Part shown: positions 47,088 to 61,910 of the stretch, in pieces
Position numbering within the stretch: the first letter of the stretch is position 1
Layout of the letters: each line of letters opens with the position of its first letter
Origin: Erythrobasidium yunnanense
Lineage: Eukaryota; Basidiomycota; Cystobasidiomycetes; Erythrobasidiales; Erythrobasidiaceae
NCBI GenBank assembly: GCA_001600175.1
Contig: BCJC01000007.1
Coordinates: forward strand, 496,001-560,000
Length of the DNA: 64,000 nt
Reading direction: 5' to 3'
The notes under the pieces: model-generated
What the model saw: the letters and a program-made list of their open reading frames with translations, nothing else
The model's database searches: none
What the model was told of the DNA's origin: nothing
Position numbers and translations under genes: made by a program

Positions 47088-48694
47088 ATGCAGACGATGC
47101 CGCCGAAGAAAGCCAGTACTTCTGCTGCGTCAAAGACAGCGACAACGACGACGACGAGGAAGCGTAAAGCAAAGGCCGACGAAGACGGAAACGAGGGTGT
47201 CGTGCAAGATCCAGAGAACGAGCAGTCGGACAACGATGAAGATGCAGAAGAATCAGCTGCAAAGAAGCCAAAGAAGGCTAAACCTGCAAAAGAACCTCTC
47301 AAACCTCTGGATCCATCCCTCCCTACTAATCTCACATTCCCTATAAACATCTCGTTCGAGCCCAAGAAGGAGGGGACCGTCAGGCTTAGCAATTGGAATG
47401 GTGAGCATCACCGTATAAATCATGTTATGGCAGACATCTAATGCTGTTCCCAGTTTGTGGGATGAACTCGTGCAGCAAGAAGGTCGGCTGAAGCTTTCGC
47501 TGTCAAACTGTACATGGACAGCTGCTGATTTAGCAGTGAGCAGGGCTTCGACTTCTACGTGAAGGCGGAAGATCCAGATCTTCTGATTATAACCGAGACG
47601 AAAGTGGACAAGGAATTCCCCAACGAAACCCTGAAGACACGTTATCCAGTACGTTCGAGGCTTAGCTAGACTCTAAGAACAATTATCTGACATGTCGTTG
47701 CTCACTAGTATCGCTTCTGGGGTGCTGATCCTAAGAAAGGCACATCTGGTACAGCCGTCTTTTCGAAGATCAAGCCTATGAATGTTGTTATGGGTCTGCC
47801 AACTCTGGACAGCAAGACTACGCAAGGGCGGTGTATAACGCTGTGGGTCACCCTGAATCCGCATAGCGACGATACTTGGCCTAACGGAGACAACAGCGAG
47901 TTCGAGAAATACAACGTCGTAGCCACATATACACCGAATGCCGGAGACAAGCTGAAGGTCGGAATAAACACCTTAACTGGTATATGATCACTCAGCTAAC
48001 ATACTAAGTGCGCTAGAATATCGAATACAAGAAGGACTGGAACATCGCGTTCGAGAAATACCTAAGAGAGCTGGACGCTAAGAAGCCTGTGATCTGGGGA
48101 GGTACGTTGCTTAACATCGTGAAGCAGTGCTGCAGGCTCCGCCATAGAAGACTGAAACATTATCTTCGCAGGCGATTTCAACTGTGCTCCTACCGACAAA
48201 GATATCCGGCATGCTAAGCAGAAGTAAGCCTATCTCCCTGCCACGATTCTTTTGTGGTATCTGACTGATATACTCGCCTACTAGCTGGGACAAGACGCCG
48301 GGCTACACAAAAGCCGAATCAGACGGCTATTTCTCGCAGCTGAACCCTGCAGAAGATTCAGGCCATCAGCCTCTTGTAGATGTCTGGAGGGAGAAGCATC
48401 CCGATACTGTAGGCCAATATACCTACTTCAGCTATCGCTTCAAGTGCCGTGAGAAGGGCATAGGTGGGTCAGTATCTGTCCTAATGGAGAACATAAGCTG
48501 ATTTATTGTTGCAGGCTGGAGACTCGATAGTTGGATCCTCTCGAAACGCATCACAAACCTCGCCAAGATGTGCGAGATACGACATGAATGGTAAGACAAG
48601 CTTCTAGTTTTAACAACAACACGCTGACCCAGCATACAGTTATGGTGCCTCTGATCACGTCCCTGTCGTGCTTGACCTGGAGGGTACGCTCTAA
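47088..48694 (+). CDS. AP endonuclease, exonuclease III family (APE1-like)
   Basis: Cuts DNA at abasic sites in base-excision repair, in nucleus and perhaps mitochondria. Nine exons: 47088-47400, 47454-47482, 47544-47648, 47709-47957, 48017-48101, 48172-48223, 48285-48463, 48515-48590 and 48640-48694; about 380 residues. The N-terminus is a Lys-rich, acidic tail (TRKRKAKADED) with nuclear-type signals. Catalytic blocks: LSNWNVCGMNS (Asn), ITETKVD (Glu), KKGTSGTAVFSK, GGDFNCAPT (Asp, Asn), RLDSWILSK and ASDHVPVVL (His). Two introns begin GTCGG. ATG 47097 is an equally good start. All catalytic residues are present. Confidence 0.93.
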
Positions 48695-48876
48695 GCCGGA
48701 CCTCTCGACAGGATTCTGAGCTCTTCTCGGCCGGCTCGTTTACCGCGCTAGGCTTACTCCCGCTCGTCTGAACATAGACAGCAGAGGTTCTTCTGCGATG
48801 CTGTATCTAGATGACTCCATGTCTAGCCTTTGTTGTACAGTCTTTGATACATCTCTTGCTGTTTGGGATAGTGACT

Positions 48877-49388
48877 TTACTTTCTCTTCATGGTAGACCT
48901 CCTTCCTTGTCCTGTTGTAACATAAACATACATTAGCATATTCTACCCGCTCCAGCAAGCTAAGTGCTGCATACCTTTCTTAGGAGGGCCTTTTCCTCTG
49001 CGTTTCTTAGCTTCTACGTCTGTCAGCCTAATTAATAGCAACCACAAAGCATCAGAACATCGTCTACTTTGCCAGTATCATTGCGTATCAGCCTACCTCT
49101 GCTGCTCGTACGGGTCCACACCTCCGAAATTTGGGATCATTGCATTCATCGATGAAAGTTTGGGCATCAAAGCAGGGTAGTACTGCATCATTGATGGTCC
49201 TCGTAGCGGTGCTTTGAGATACTTGAGGCCTGTCCGCGCATTCGTAGGGTTGTACGTCGTCTGGAAAATGCTGCTGCCTGCGAGAGCACCGAAGTCGTCC
49301 AGCTTTTGGAATAGCTTTCCGAGGACGCCTGGCCCAACTTACGCAGCTTGAGTAGTTGCTGTAGACGGCTTGCAGGGACAGCGCTCAT
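48877..49388 (-). CDS. RSM27: Mitochondrial small-subunit ribosomal protein mS33 (Rsm27)
   Basis: 104 residues, exons 49343-49388, 49097-49277, 48975-49027 and 48877-48911. The conserved block is RSSIFQTTYNPTNARTG, KYLKAPLRGPSMMQYYP, as in mS33/Rsm27; the tail KKRRGKGPPKKGQGRRSTM is the usual Lys-rich end. Length matches the family (about 110). The first intron joins LKLR to SSIFQ in phase. Part of the mitochondrial 37S subunit. Confidence 0.85.
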
Positions 49389-49671
49389 CCTGCTGATTGG
49401 GGGTAGATAGTTCGTGATGGTGACAGCAGAGAAGAGGCAACGTCGCGAAGGCGACCGGTCAACATAGGCGCGGTATATAAAGGCGCAAAGTTACCTCTAC
49501 ACCTTTCCTTCATCGCATCACATCGCTACATACAGCTAGTTCTGTAAAAGCTATATCGTTGACTCAGATTCTGGTAATCTAAGACAAAACATCCTGGTAT
49601 GCCTTGATTTCAGGCTGTTCTCCCGCATCTCTCGACTGCTATACATTCTGATCCTACTTCCAATAGCCAAT

Positions 49672-49936
49672 ATGCGCTTCGCCTTCGCTTTCATCCTCCT
49701 TGCGGCCTTGATGGCCATGTCGGTCCAAGCATGCACATATGTCGACGACAACTTCGTCTCCAAGCCATGTGGAAACATGCCTCGTGGGTGTCCAACATTT
49801 CTGCTATCATTGCTTCTAGCTGATGGGATATGCAGCCGCCAAGCGGGATGTTCGAGTGATTGGCTTCGAGAAGAGGGTGCCGAAGGACATCGTAGCTGCG
49901 CTTCGGTTTAAGCGAGAGGTGAAAGATAGGCAGTAG
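49672..49936 (+). CDS. Small secreted peptide precursor with Kex2 sites
   Basis: 70 residues from exons 49672-49783 and 49836-49936 (52-nt intron). It has a clean signal peptide (MRFAFAFILLAALMAMSVQA), a short Cys-containing part (ACTYVDDNFVSKPC) and then three Lys-Arg sites that would release DVRVIGFE-type and VPKDIVAALRF-type peptides. This is the plan of a Kex2-processed secreted peptide, like fungal pheromone or repellent-type precursors, but the released peptides are not repeats of each other and no CaaX box is present. No family recognised. Confidence 0.65.
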
Positions 49937-50107
49937 AAGTAGGAGATGTAAAAGGATTGCATCCAGGAAGAGCGGACGAGCTGGCACACCCCACCACCAG
50001 GTTGTTTTCATGGTACGCATCGGGATAGTGCCTTCCCACTACCACTCCCACTCCCTTCATTAAGTCGTCGAGTCGTGTAAAGGTTAGGTTGTCGCAGGCG
50101 CATGTAG

Positions 50108-52504
50108 TCACCCAGCTTCTTTCGCTTCGGACGATGGATAGCCATACAAGCTCTTCATGCCCAGCCAAGCTTGCCATTCCGGCGATGGGTCCCATAGATC
50201 GTTCCTATGCTGCGTATTACCGCTCAACTGCTTGTTCTTCTGCTTTCCCTGCTTGTCCGTACCATGCAGCGACATATTATGAGCACACGGATGAGTCGCC
50301 TCATTCGTCGCTGGCTGAAGAGGCGTTCGTCTGAATGGACGACTCGTACCGCTTGCTGCTAGGACATTCAAGACATCTTCCAGTCGAGTCGCGTCTTTTG
50401 AAGGTAATGATAGAGCCGAAGAGAGCTTGCCTCGGATAGCGGATGTATTGTCACAGCTGCATGTCGAATAAGGTTGTCTGAAGCGTGCTCGGAAAAGCTT
50501 GGCCGTCTTCTCATGCGCCGCAATGAGCTCTTTCTGCGGTCTTGACAGACAGCACACACCCAAGTCTCAGCTTATTGACACAAGGCTAAGGAGAGGGACG
50601 GCACTTACAGAACAACATTGTTATTCGGCACCATGCCCAGGACGGAGATACAGGTGTCTCGATAGTCTTTTGCAGCCAGTTGATGGGTCTGCATGATGAG
50701 GTTTATATCGATAGTAGGCGGGAGAGCATGCCTCGCGTCCTGATTCGCAGCTAGCATCTGAATAGACCTTCAGCGTCAGATACTGCTGGACACTGCAGAT
50801 TCTCGTCGCTAACTCACATCGAGGTATTGGTGGTAGCGAGCTATAGCGTATTCCAGCTGTGAGGGATCCTCTTCGAAGCGTTCAACATCCAGCCAGCCGA
50901 GCTCATGTAGCTGGTCAATGTACAGTGATTGCCTGATTGTGCTGGGAAAGTCAGAACGAAGCACTTGCTTAGCATGTGATCGCTTAGCGAGGGCTCGTGG
51001 GGATGGGGAAGAACGCTCACGCGTCTACTAGATCTATAGAGAACTGCGGCTGCGCGTAGCATTTCAACACTTGCGTGACTCTGTGAAAGTTTTGACCAAA
51101 GGAATATAGGAAGAGCCAAAGTTCGAGATCAACGGTCAGCCCGATATATATCCTCCTAGAGACATGTGCACGCAGGTTCAGTTGAGCCTATATCTTATCT
51201 TACCTCTGGTACAGCATGCCGCCCAGCTCTGACCCCTTCATCAACCATCCTACTTCTTCCATCGACCAATCTAGACGGTCCCCGATCTCGCCCATGCTAT
51301 CTGCGCCTTGTGTCTTCTTCCTCAGGTGATTAGTGATGCCGCTGTTGAGTGTAGCGGCGAAGAAGCCGTCTGGGCGGCCTGTTGTCGGATGCGTTCTGAT
51401 CAATCGTAATTTAACGAGTCAGCACGTCGCGCATATCTCCTTGCATGAAGATAGAGTACTCACTGCGTCCCACTGAGATATATGTTATGCTTCACATACA
51501 CCAAGAGCGCCATTGCGAATCTTGCCATGCACAGTTTCTCCCTCGTCACTGTCAACCCACACCCTCTGCACTTCACCTCAAACTCCTTATGCGCGTACCC
51601 CCTCTTTCTATCTCCTTTCAACGATAGATACGGCACGTATTCAATCAACTGGCATCTCGGGCACACTACGGGGAAAAGGTCATCGAATGTGCTTTCTGGA
51701 TCAGCATCAGAGACGTCTGGGAGCAGGTCGAAGGAGATATCGACGTTGAACCCTGTATAGGAGTGGAAGTGGAAGCGCCGGATATCGTCGGCTGGTATTG
51801 GGAAGTGCCGATTTGTAGAAGGATCGATCTCCCCAGCAGCTTGGAGGACGTCGAAGCCTTTCGAGACGCTTTCTTGGGACTGTGATACAATGCCAATATG
51901 TCAGGAAGGAAGGAGGAAGAACGTGAGGGAACAGACTGACGTTGTCTTCGTGATATTCCCGAGGATGCACAAGGTACGCATACCAGATGAAGAGGAAGTC
52001 AGTCACAGGGAAGTCATCTACGCATTGAACATATACTGCGTCACAGAACGAGAACGGATGAAAGCATTTTGACTCACACGCTTCCGGCTCCGTGGTTCTC
52101 GCTATCAACCAGCTCGTGAACCTCAGGTATGCCTTACTCAAGAAGACCGACCATCTATCCTCATCGCTTATTCCATGATCTCTCAACTCCTCCTGCTCAT
52201 GCTGCAGTAAATTTACCTTCAATTGCCTAAAGCTCCTTAGTAATCTCAGGTGCGCAAGCACGCTTTCTACGCTGACGAGAGGTTGTGTAAGTCGTTTGTT
52301 TGCGAGAACATAGCTGCACGCAGTAGCTGGTGCGGCTTGTAGGCGTGGAGGAGCAGTGAGTTGGCGCGAGATTGCTGGGCCACCTCGAAAGCTGAACCGG
52401 CGGGGGGTTGGCGTGGTGTCATCTTCTAGGATCGTAGAAGAGATAGAGGAGGTATGATGGAGTGGATCTAGGTCTGCGAACGCGGGAGGTGCATCTAGAG
52501 TCAT
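50108..52504 (-). CDS. DUF1399 / glycine-rich-domain-containing (GRDP-like) protein
   Basis: Eight exons: 52078-52504, 51941-52017, 51464-51879, 51204-51395, 51021-51080, 50818-50941, 50609-50757 and 50108-50540; about 625 residues. Family blocks: FLFIWYAYLVHPREYHED, RQSLYIDQLHELGW, YHQYLDMLAANQ, LPPTIDINLIMQTHQLAAKDY. A four-Cys pair (CPRCQL, CRGCGL) may bind zinc. The role of DUF1399 proteins in fungi is unknown; plant members act in stress signalling. The first intron (60 nt) is in frame without stops and could be retained. ATG 52504 is chosen because upstream in-frame sequence is not conserved. Confidence 0.8.
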
Positions 52505-52712
52505 GGTAGACTCTCGGCCGAGAATAGGTGATGTCAAGTATAGACTATGAAGCTTGTGGGGAGGTGTAACAGCATGAGTGCTTGTAGCAGTGAAGATCTT
52601 TGATTTGAAACTTGCGAGAAGTCGATACTGTGACAACAACAGATAGAAGTACTGGACAGACTGACGACCCGGAAGAGCCGGCACGAGATCTGCGGTAGGT
52701 GCTCGGAATCCG

Positions 52713-53535
52713 TCACCGAGCAAGCTGCCAAGCTTTCTGAACGAGCTCGAAGCGTGTTGTGGATGATGATGCTGATGTATCCAATGTGCTTAGAGAATGC
52801 ACGTCGTTTGTCGTATCTGATTCTGCGACGCGAAGCAGCTTGAGCATACGGTCTTTGGTAATTCCAAAGGATGGAACGACTTACTGACTAATAGCGCTGT
52901 ATACTGTCCTCTATCTTCTATCGGCACAAAGCCCATGCTGCGAATGATAGCGAGCTTGAGGCTGGAAGAGCACGGAATCAAACAATGCTCGTCATCCTCG
53001 TTGAAAGCAAGTCGGACTCACGCATCTGCTACGTTCCCACCACTCTGCAGATCTCCCACTGGATCCATCTTCTCCAAATTCCCAGCATGTTCTCTGCATT
53101 TTGCCAGACTAGCTTCTGCGCTCGATGTCGCCTGCTCCAAGTCCGCTATCGTTTTCGCCAATCCATACTTTTGCGTGTCTAGATCTACGAGTCTGCTTTC
53201 GTGCTGTTTCGCAGAAGCTGCGCTTGCGGGTCGTTGTGCTGAGAGCTTGTACGCTTCTGTCTGGCGCGCGAGGGCTGTCAACAGAAAACAACACGGCCAA
53301 AACACATTAGAATCCTGATACATTTGGGAGAGCTGAAGTGTAACTTGCTCCTCAGCTGCTCCCTGGCTACATCCAGCTCCTTCCTCCTCCCTTCGTCCAT
53401 CCTCGTCAAGCTCGCTTGCACGTCGTAGCATCGCGCCGTCTCGTGGTCACTCAGGAATAGCGGGCGAGTGTCGTCTGTGAATGCTAAGATATCGTCGTGC
53501 CATGCAGCAGTAGTAGCTACTTCAGTCTGTGACAT
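52713..53535 (-). CDS. SPC24: Kinetochore protein Spc24
   Basis: 208 residues, exons 53349-53535, 53022-53274, 52885-52961 and 52713-52822. Long coiled coil (RRKELDVAREQLRTLARQTEAY; RLVDLDTQKYGLAKTIADLEQ) followed by the small globular domain LKLAIIRSMGFVPIEDRGQYTALLV, and ending FELVQKAWQLAR, the Spc24 arrangement. It would pair with Spc25 in the Ndc80 complex at the kinetochore. The first intron has a GC donor (GCAAGT at 53348). Assigned by layout and the C-terminal block. It diverges from CMS1 with 71 bp between starts. Confidence 0.78.
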
Positions 53536-53606
53536 TGTAGATTCTTTGTGTATGTTCTGCGAGAGAGAAGAGAGACGTTGGTTGACTTCGTTCGCATTGC
53601 TTCAAG

Positions 53607-54998
53607 ATGGCTCGCAAAGCAGCTTCAACAGCAGTGACCAATAATCCTACTACTGTCAATGCAGCATCTGCGGATGCGTTAGACGACGACTTCGAGCTGG
53701 ATGACGGCCTGGTAGCTCCCTCAGGCGAAGAGAGCGACGATATTCCATCAGACCCACAACCTCGTAAAAGCAGTACAGCAAAGCCCAGACAGCAGAGACC
53801 CTTGGATGTAGAAGATGAAGACGAGTTCATTGCAGACGATGATGAAGAAGAAGGGGATCAGGCAGATTCTATGCAAGATGACCAAGACGAGGAGGATGAA
53901 TATGGATTGCCGGTGAACAAGAAGAGGAAGTTAGATCCTTCTACTACTACTGGGAGTAATGGAAAACAAGCTAGTCAACAACAACCGTTAACAGCTGAAG
54001 AGAAGAAGAAGAAGCGGAAAGAAAAGTCAAAAGCAGCAAAGGTTAGCTCCTCCTCCCCTACCCTTACTTCTACCATACCATATCTCCCCTCCTTACTGAT
54101 CTACAAAAGCTGTTCTCCTTCCTCTTCCCACTTTCGTGAAAATCATGAATATTGCAGCGCAAGAAATTGGACGCGATAGATCTAGCAGAGGCGGAGAACG
54201 CTACTTCTCTAATAGCTGTTCAGCCCCCATCATTACAAGCGGACTATCTCGCAGAGATGCAAATACAAGCCATGCCGAAAATGTCCAGTATCGAGATGGA
54301 GGATTTCAGAATAGCGGGTGAGCCCCATCCTCCTCTCATCACGTCACTCTGAGTTCTTGCTGATGCGTAAGGCATAATAGAAACATATCTCCTAGACACG
54401 TTTACCCACGAAGACCGAACTTCCCTCAACACCTTCATCGCCGCTTCTACGAAACTCAAAGCCGATGATCTAAAAGCTGAGAAAGCGACCAAGGCTGGTT
54501 CTCCGAAAATACTAGTAGTCAGCGGAGCTGCGCTGCGCGTGGCTGATGTCGTACGAGAATTGAGAGAGCTCAGCGGGAAGACGGAGGTTGCGAAATTGTT
54601 TGCGAAGCATTTCAAGCTGGCGGAACATGTGAGTAATCACCCTCTCAGCGTAGACTGTAGTGCGAGTGAAGCTGAACTGTGGGGTGAACAGTGCACATAT
54701 TGCGAAAAGACGAAATTCAGCATAGGAGCAGGGACGCCCGATCGGATACTCAAGCTCATCGAAGCCAGTAAGTTCTCAATCCTCTTACACACTGCAAATA
54801 TCCTTTCTGAAAACTTCGTTCCTAGGCGCCCTGTCGCTAGACGAGATGACCCACCTCATCATCGACATGAAGAAAGACTCGAAGAAGCGGCATATCCTCG
54901 ATATTCCAGAATCTAGAACGGCGCTCTTCAAGCTTCTAATTACAGAGAAGGTCAATGAGAGATTGAAGAGTGGGAAAATGAAGCTCGTCTTGTTCTGA
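53607..54998 (+). CDS. CMS1: CMS1/CMSS1-like ribosome-biogenesis protein
   Basis: 363 residues, exons 53607-54041, 54158-54317, 54381-54628, 54692-54767 and 54826-54998. Very acidic N-terminus (DEDEFIADDDEEEGD), a Lys-rich nuclear signal (KKKKRKEKSKAAK), then LVVSGAALRVADVVRELREL, KLFAKHFKLAEH, and GTPDRILKLIEA, a helicase-like remnant without Walker motifs, as in CMS1. It ends in a positively charged helix. Likely a nucleolar factor of the 90S pre-ribosome. Confidence 0.85.
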
Positions 54999-55186
54999 TC
55001 TTGCAAGGGTAGAGGAGTGTAGGTATTAGGCTCGGGTAGACCTGAAATGGAGTTGTTGTTGAGCTTGAGCGTGCGCTTGCAGAGATTTATTAAGAGAGTA
55101 ATGACTGGTGTGGCTACAACAAACACGGATGAAACGACTGCCTTGCGAACTTGCGATACAGATTGCTGCTGAAGGAGGTCGACGGT

Positions 55187-55720
55187 CTAGAATCCCTTCG
55201 GGTTTTCTCTCAACGTTATCCGAGTGAATTTAGGGACCTGTCACACCACAGCAATATCCATCAGTCAAGCCAGTCAATGCACCGATGTCTACAGAGGGAT
55301 ATGCCCACTTTGTGGATTGACTTCCTGTACCCCGGGGACGATGCGCTGAATGTTGTATACTTGTCTTTGGGGGACATCTCATGCTGTTTAGGCAGGAGCA
55401 TAGCTCGTTGCTGCACGTATCAAGCCAAGGTAAGAGCCATCAGAATCTTGAATCTTCAGAAGCCTGTAGAATCCTGGACTAACCAACGACTGAGTCATCA
55501 ATCCTGTAGCAGCCAGTGTCTCTATAACACTGTCTACTGCCTTTAGCCTCTTCCTGACTCTCATCTTCCTCGTCGGCGACATCCTCCAAGGGGATTTCCT
55601 GTGAATCGATTTAAACACTTTGTATAAGAAAGTGTTGAATTGTGTGTTAATGGCTTGAGCAACGACTCGCCATAGTAGGCCTCCACTGCATATACTAGAA
55701 GCTTTGAATGCCCCAAACAT
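55187..55720 (-). CDS. MRPL31: Mitochondrial large-subunit ribosomal protein mL60 (Mrpl31)
   Basis: 105 residues, exons 55671-55720, 55484-55598, 55309-55410 and 55187-55237. Conserved: [71 protein letters not shown], ending NPKGF. This matches Mrpl31/mL60. The first intron (72 nt) has a GC donor, is in frame and has no stop, so it may alternatively be a lineage-specific insert. Part of the mitochondrial 54S subunit. Confidence 0.85.
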
Positions 55721-55854
55721 CTTGCAAAAGGTTAGGATAAGGGAAAGACGTGGCACAGACTTCTGTTTCTTGCCCACTGCTGCTCTGGTTTAAGGAAAGT
55801 CTTAAGAGGCTTCTAACGAACATAAGCTATAACGCTACGGTATAGCTTTACGCC

Positions 55855-59514
<3,660 letters not shown>

Positions 59515-59634
59515 AGGCATTCGAATAGAAGTCTAGAGCATACCCGTCATTTCACCCCTTGCAAGCTTATTGTATATGCATTAGTGCAAAACGAACACTG
59601 AAAATGTGGTAATGCAGCGGAAATGTGTTATGCT

Positions 59635-61723
59635 TTAGTCGTCTAAACAATGCTCAGCTGCTCTAAGGTACAGCTTGAATCTATGCTCGAAGTCCTCGCA
59701 GAGCTTCTCCGCTGCGTCTTCATATCCTGGCACTCTGCAGGACAGATACGTCAGCTTCAATAGCCTTTTCCGAGTTTGGACATCTGCCTCTACCTACTTG
59801 TCTACCGAGGCTGTGACATAGACACTGCCATTGTAAGTGATGATGCCTGTTATACATATCAGTAAGGGTTCTACAGTATGCTAGAAGAAGGTATACTGAC
59901 CGATTCCGAGACTGCCTCGGCCTCCTTGGGGTGGTAGTGCTGCAGGATGGATTTAGCGTCGAGTCTGATAACAAGCGATTCGCTAGCTCACCTGTCCACC
60001 GTAGGATGTTTGAGCCCTCCATCTTGGCTTCTGCTGGAGGACCTGGAATGTTGGTGACTATGGCTGGCACTAAGAGCGTGAAACGAAATCAATCGTCTTG
60101 ATCTGGTTATTCCATCGATATTTCGCCTACTTGATGAGATGATACCGCCCCAGAACTTATCCTTGAGTTTCAGCAACGGCTTGCTCTGCCAGACACCAGA
60201 GCCCCAGATGGGGTAGAATATGACTGGAAATTGGCCCAATATCTGTAGAAAGTGGAAAGCCCAGACTGGAAGGTACGAGCGCTTGAGCACGTTCAAGCTC
60301 TGCTTGCACTTGTGGATATGCTTGTGCATTCGCTCGATGCTGGGCTTCGCTTCTGGTAGATGGCTCATGTATGCTATGCAGCCGGTCGAGAGGTTACGCA
60401 TGTCCCACTGTCCAGGTGCGCGAAGAGAGATGGGTCTGAAGAAGGTTCTCTAGATCAGCGTGCTGAGGGGCATATGCGACCTCTGAACTTACATGAAAAA
60501 GCCTATCGGCATCGGAAGAATCTTGTTGAACCAGCGAGTAATTGGACCAGCAGGAGACGTCTTGCGTCTCTTGTCGATGGCGGCAGATACGACATCCGCT
60601 ATGATTGCGCATAGCACATCATTGACCGTGACATGCCCTTTCCACCCTCTCTGACTACCACCTGCCTCATTGCCTGAGAAAGCATGCTGTATAGTCTTGA
60701 CATCCGACAGCTTCTGAGGTCTCGATAGGGCGAACACCGCTTCCCGCTTGCCGGGTCGTACAGGGACTATCATCTCGACGCGCCAGAAAGTCGTCAGGTA
60801 GAACCAGAGCATGTAGAAGATGTGCACCAGAGACCATACAATCCTTTGTAGGGCATCCACTGCCGCAGCTCCCCAGTAGACGAGGAAGAGAAAGCCTTTG
60901 ACGAGTGGACGGAGGTAAGGCGTCTCCCAGGGTTTCTGGAAATGCCGCAGCATGGGAGAGATTTCACTGGGAGGCAGTTGGCCTAATCTAGCATGCCGTA
61001 ACTTCGTAGAGCCTGCAATAAACCATTCAGTCAGCTAAATATGCGCTGTCCGAGCGAATGCACGCACCTTCCGACATGACCTTGTTGAGCTCTTTTCCAA
61101 TGCTGGTGATGAAGAGCGCGGACATGATGAAGCCTTGTCCATCTGCTTGTGTATGATGCCCGCGCGAGACCATCGCTGCTTTCGCTTTCCCATCGCCCGT
61201 GTATTTGCGAATATACACGACCTCCCATAGCGGTAGGCTCTCGTCCCAATCTTTCGATATGAATGTGGAGACGAATGCATTGAGCTCCTTGGTTCCGCAA
61301 GGTTCAGGAAGGTCAATGGCCGATACATGTCGATCTACCGAGAAGTCGGGGTCGTTCTCGAACGAAGGAGGGTGGAAGAATCTATCTTGTGCAACCCGTA
61401 GCCGCTGCTTGTACTTTGGGAAGACATCGCTCTGCCGTCTTAGAGCAGACCTAAAGTCATCGATCTTGAGCTCGTCTTGCAGGATGTAGACAGAGGAGCA
61501 GACGGGGTTGAAGGCGGTCGCACGGCATAGCTGGATCTTTGGTTAGGATGCAATACTTTGCAGAAGGCGGAAAGCATACGAGAAGCCAGAGCATGTCAAC
61601 ACCACGAAGGCTGCTGTGGTACCGGAACTTGACATCTTCTTCGATAGCTTTTGCGACAGATCTCGGCCCATCATCATTGCTGTGGTTAGTAGCGCTCAGT
61701 TTCTTCTTTCCCTTGTTTGCCAT
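59635..61723 (-). CDS. Wax synthase / diacylglycerol acyltransferase-like protein (WS/DGAT)
   Basis: Acyl-CoA-dependent O-acyltransferase. Eight exons: 61580-61723, 61068-61530, 60493-61012, 60131-60435, 59992-60069, 59901-59939, 59798-59846 and 59635-59734; 517 residues. The catalytic HHxxxDG motif is present as HHTQADG; also RRQSDVFPKYKQRL, DLPEPCG, NIPGPP, and C-terminal GSLGIGIITYNGSVYVTASVD. Membrane-like stretch LVKGFLFLVYWGAAAVDAL. A transcript would overlap the SERCA 3' end (120 bp between stops). It diverges from the MFS gene by 187 bp. Confidence 0.88.
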
Positions 61724-61910
61724 ATGTTCTTGGGTTTGAAGCAGGCCAAGCTGTCTCGTGAAAGTGTCATGGGTTGATAAGCGACTCGAGGAGCTCCTGC
61801 TTCAGCGCTAGAAGTCGGCTAGGCGACCGTAGCAGACCACGCCTAAAATCTTGCACCCGATTGAGCTTGTCTTCGCTCTAGCAGACCAGATGAGCTGATA
61901 CTAAGGAATC
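61724..61910. promoter_or_regulatory. Shared promoter, WS/DGAT and MFS
   Basis: 187 bp between two divergent starts; the only space for both promoters. No obvious box recognised. Confidence 0.4.
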
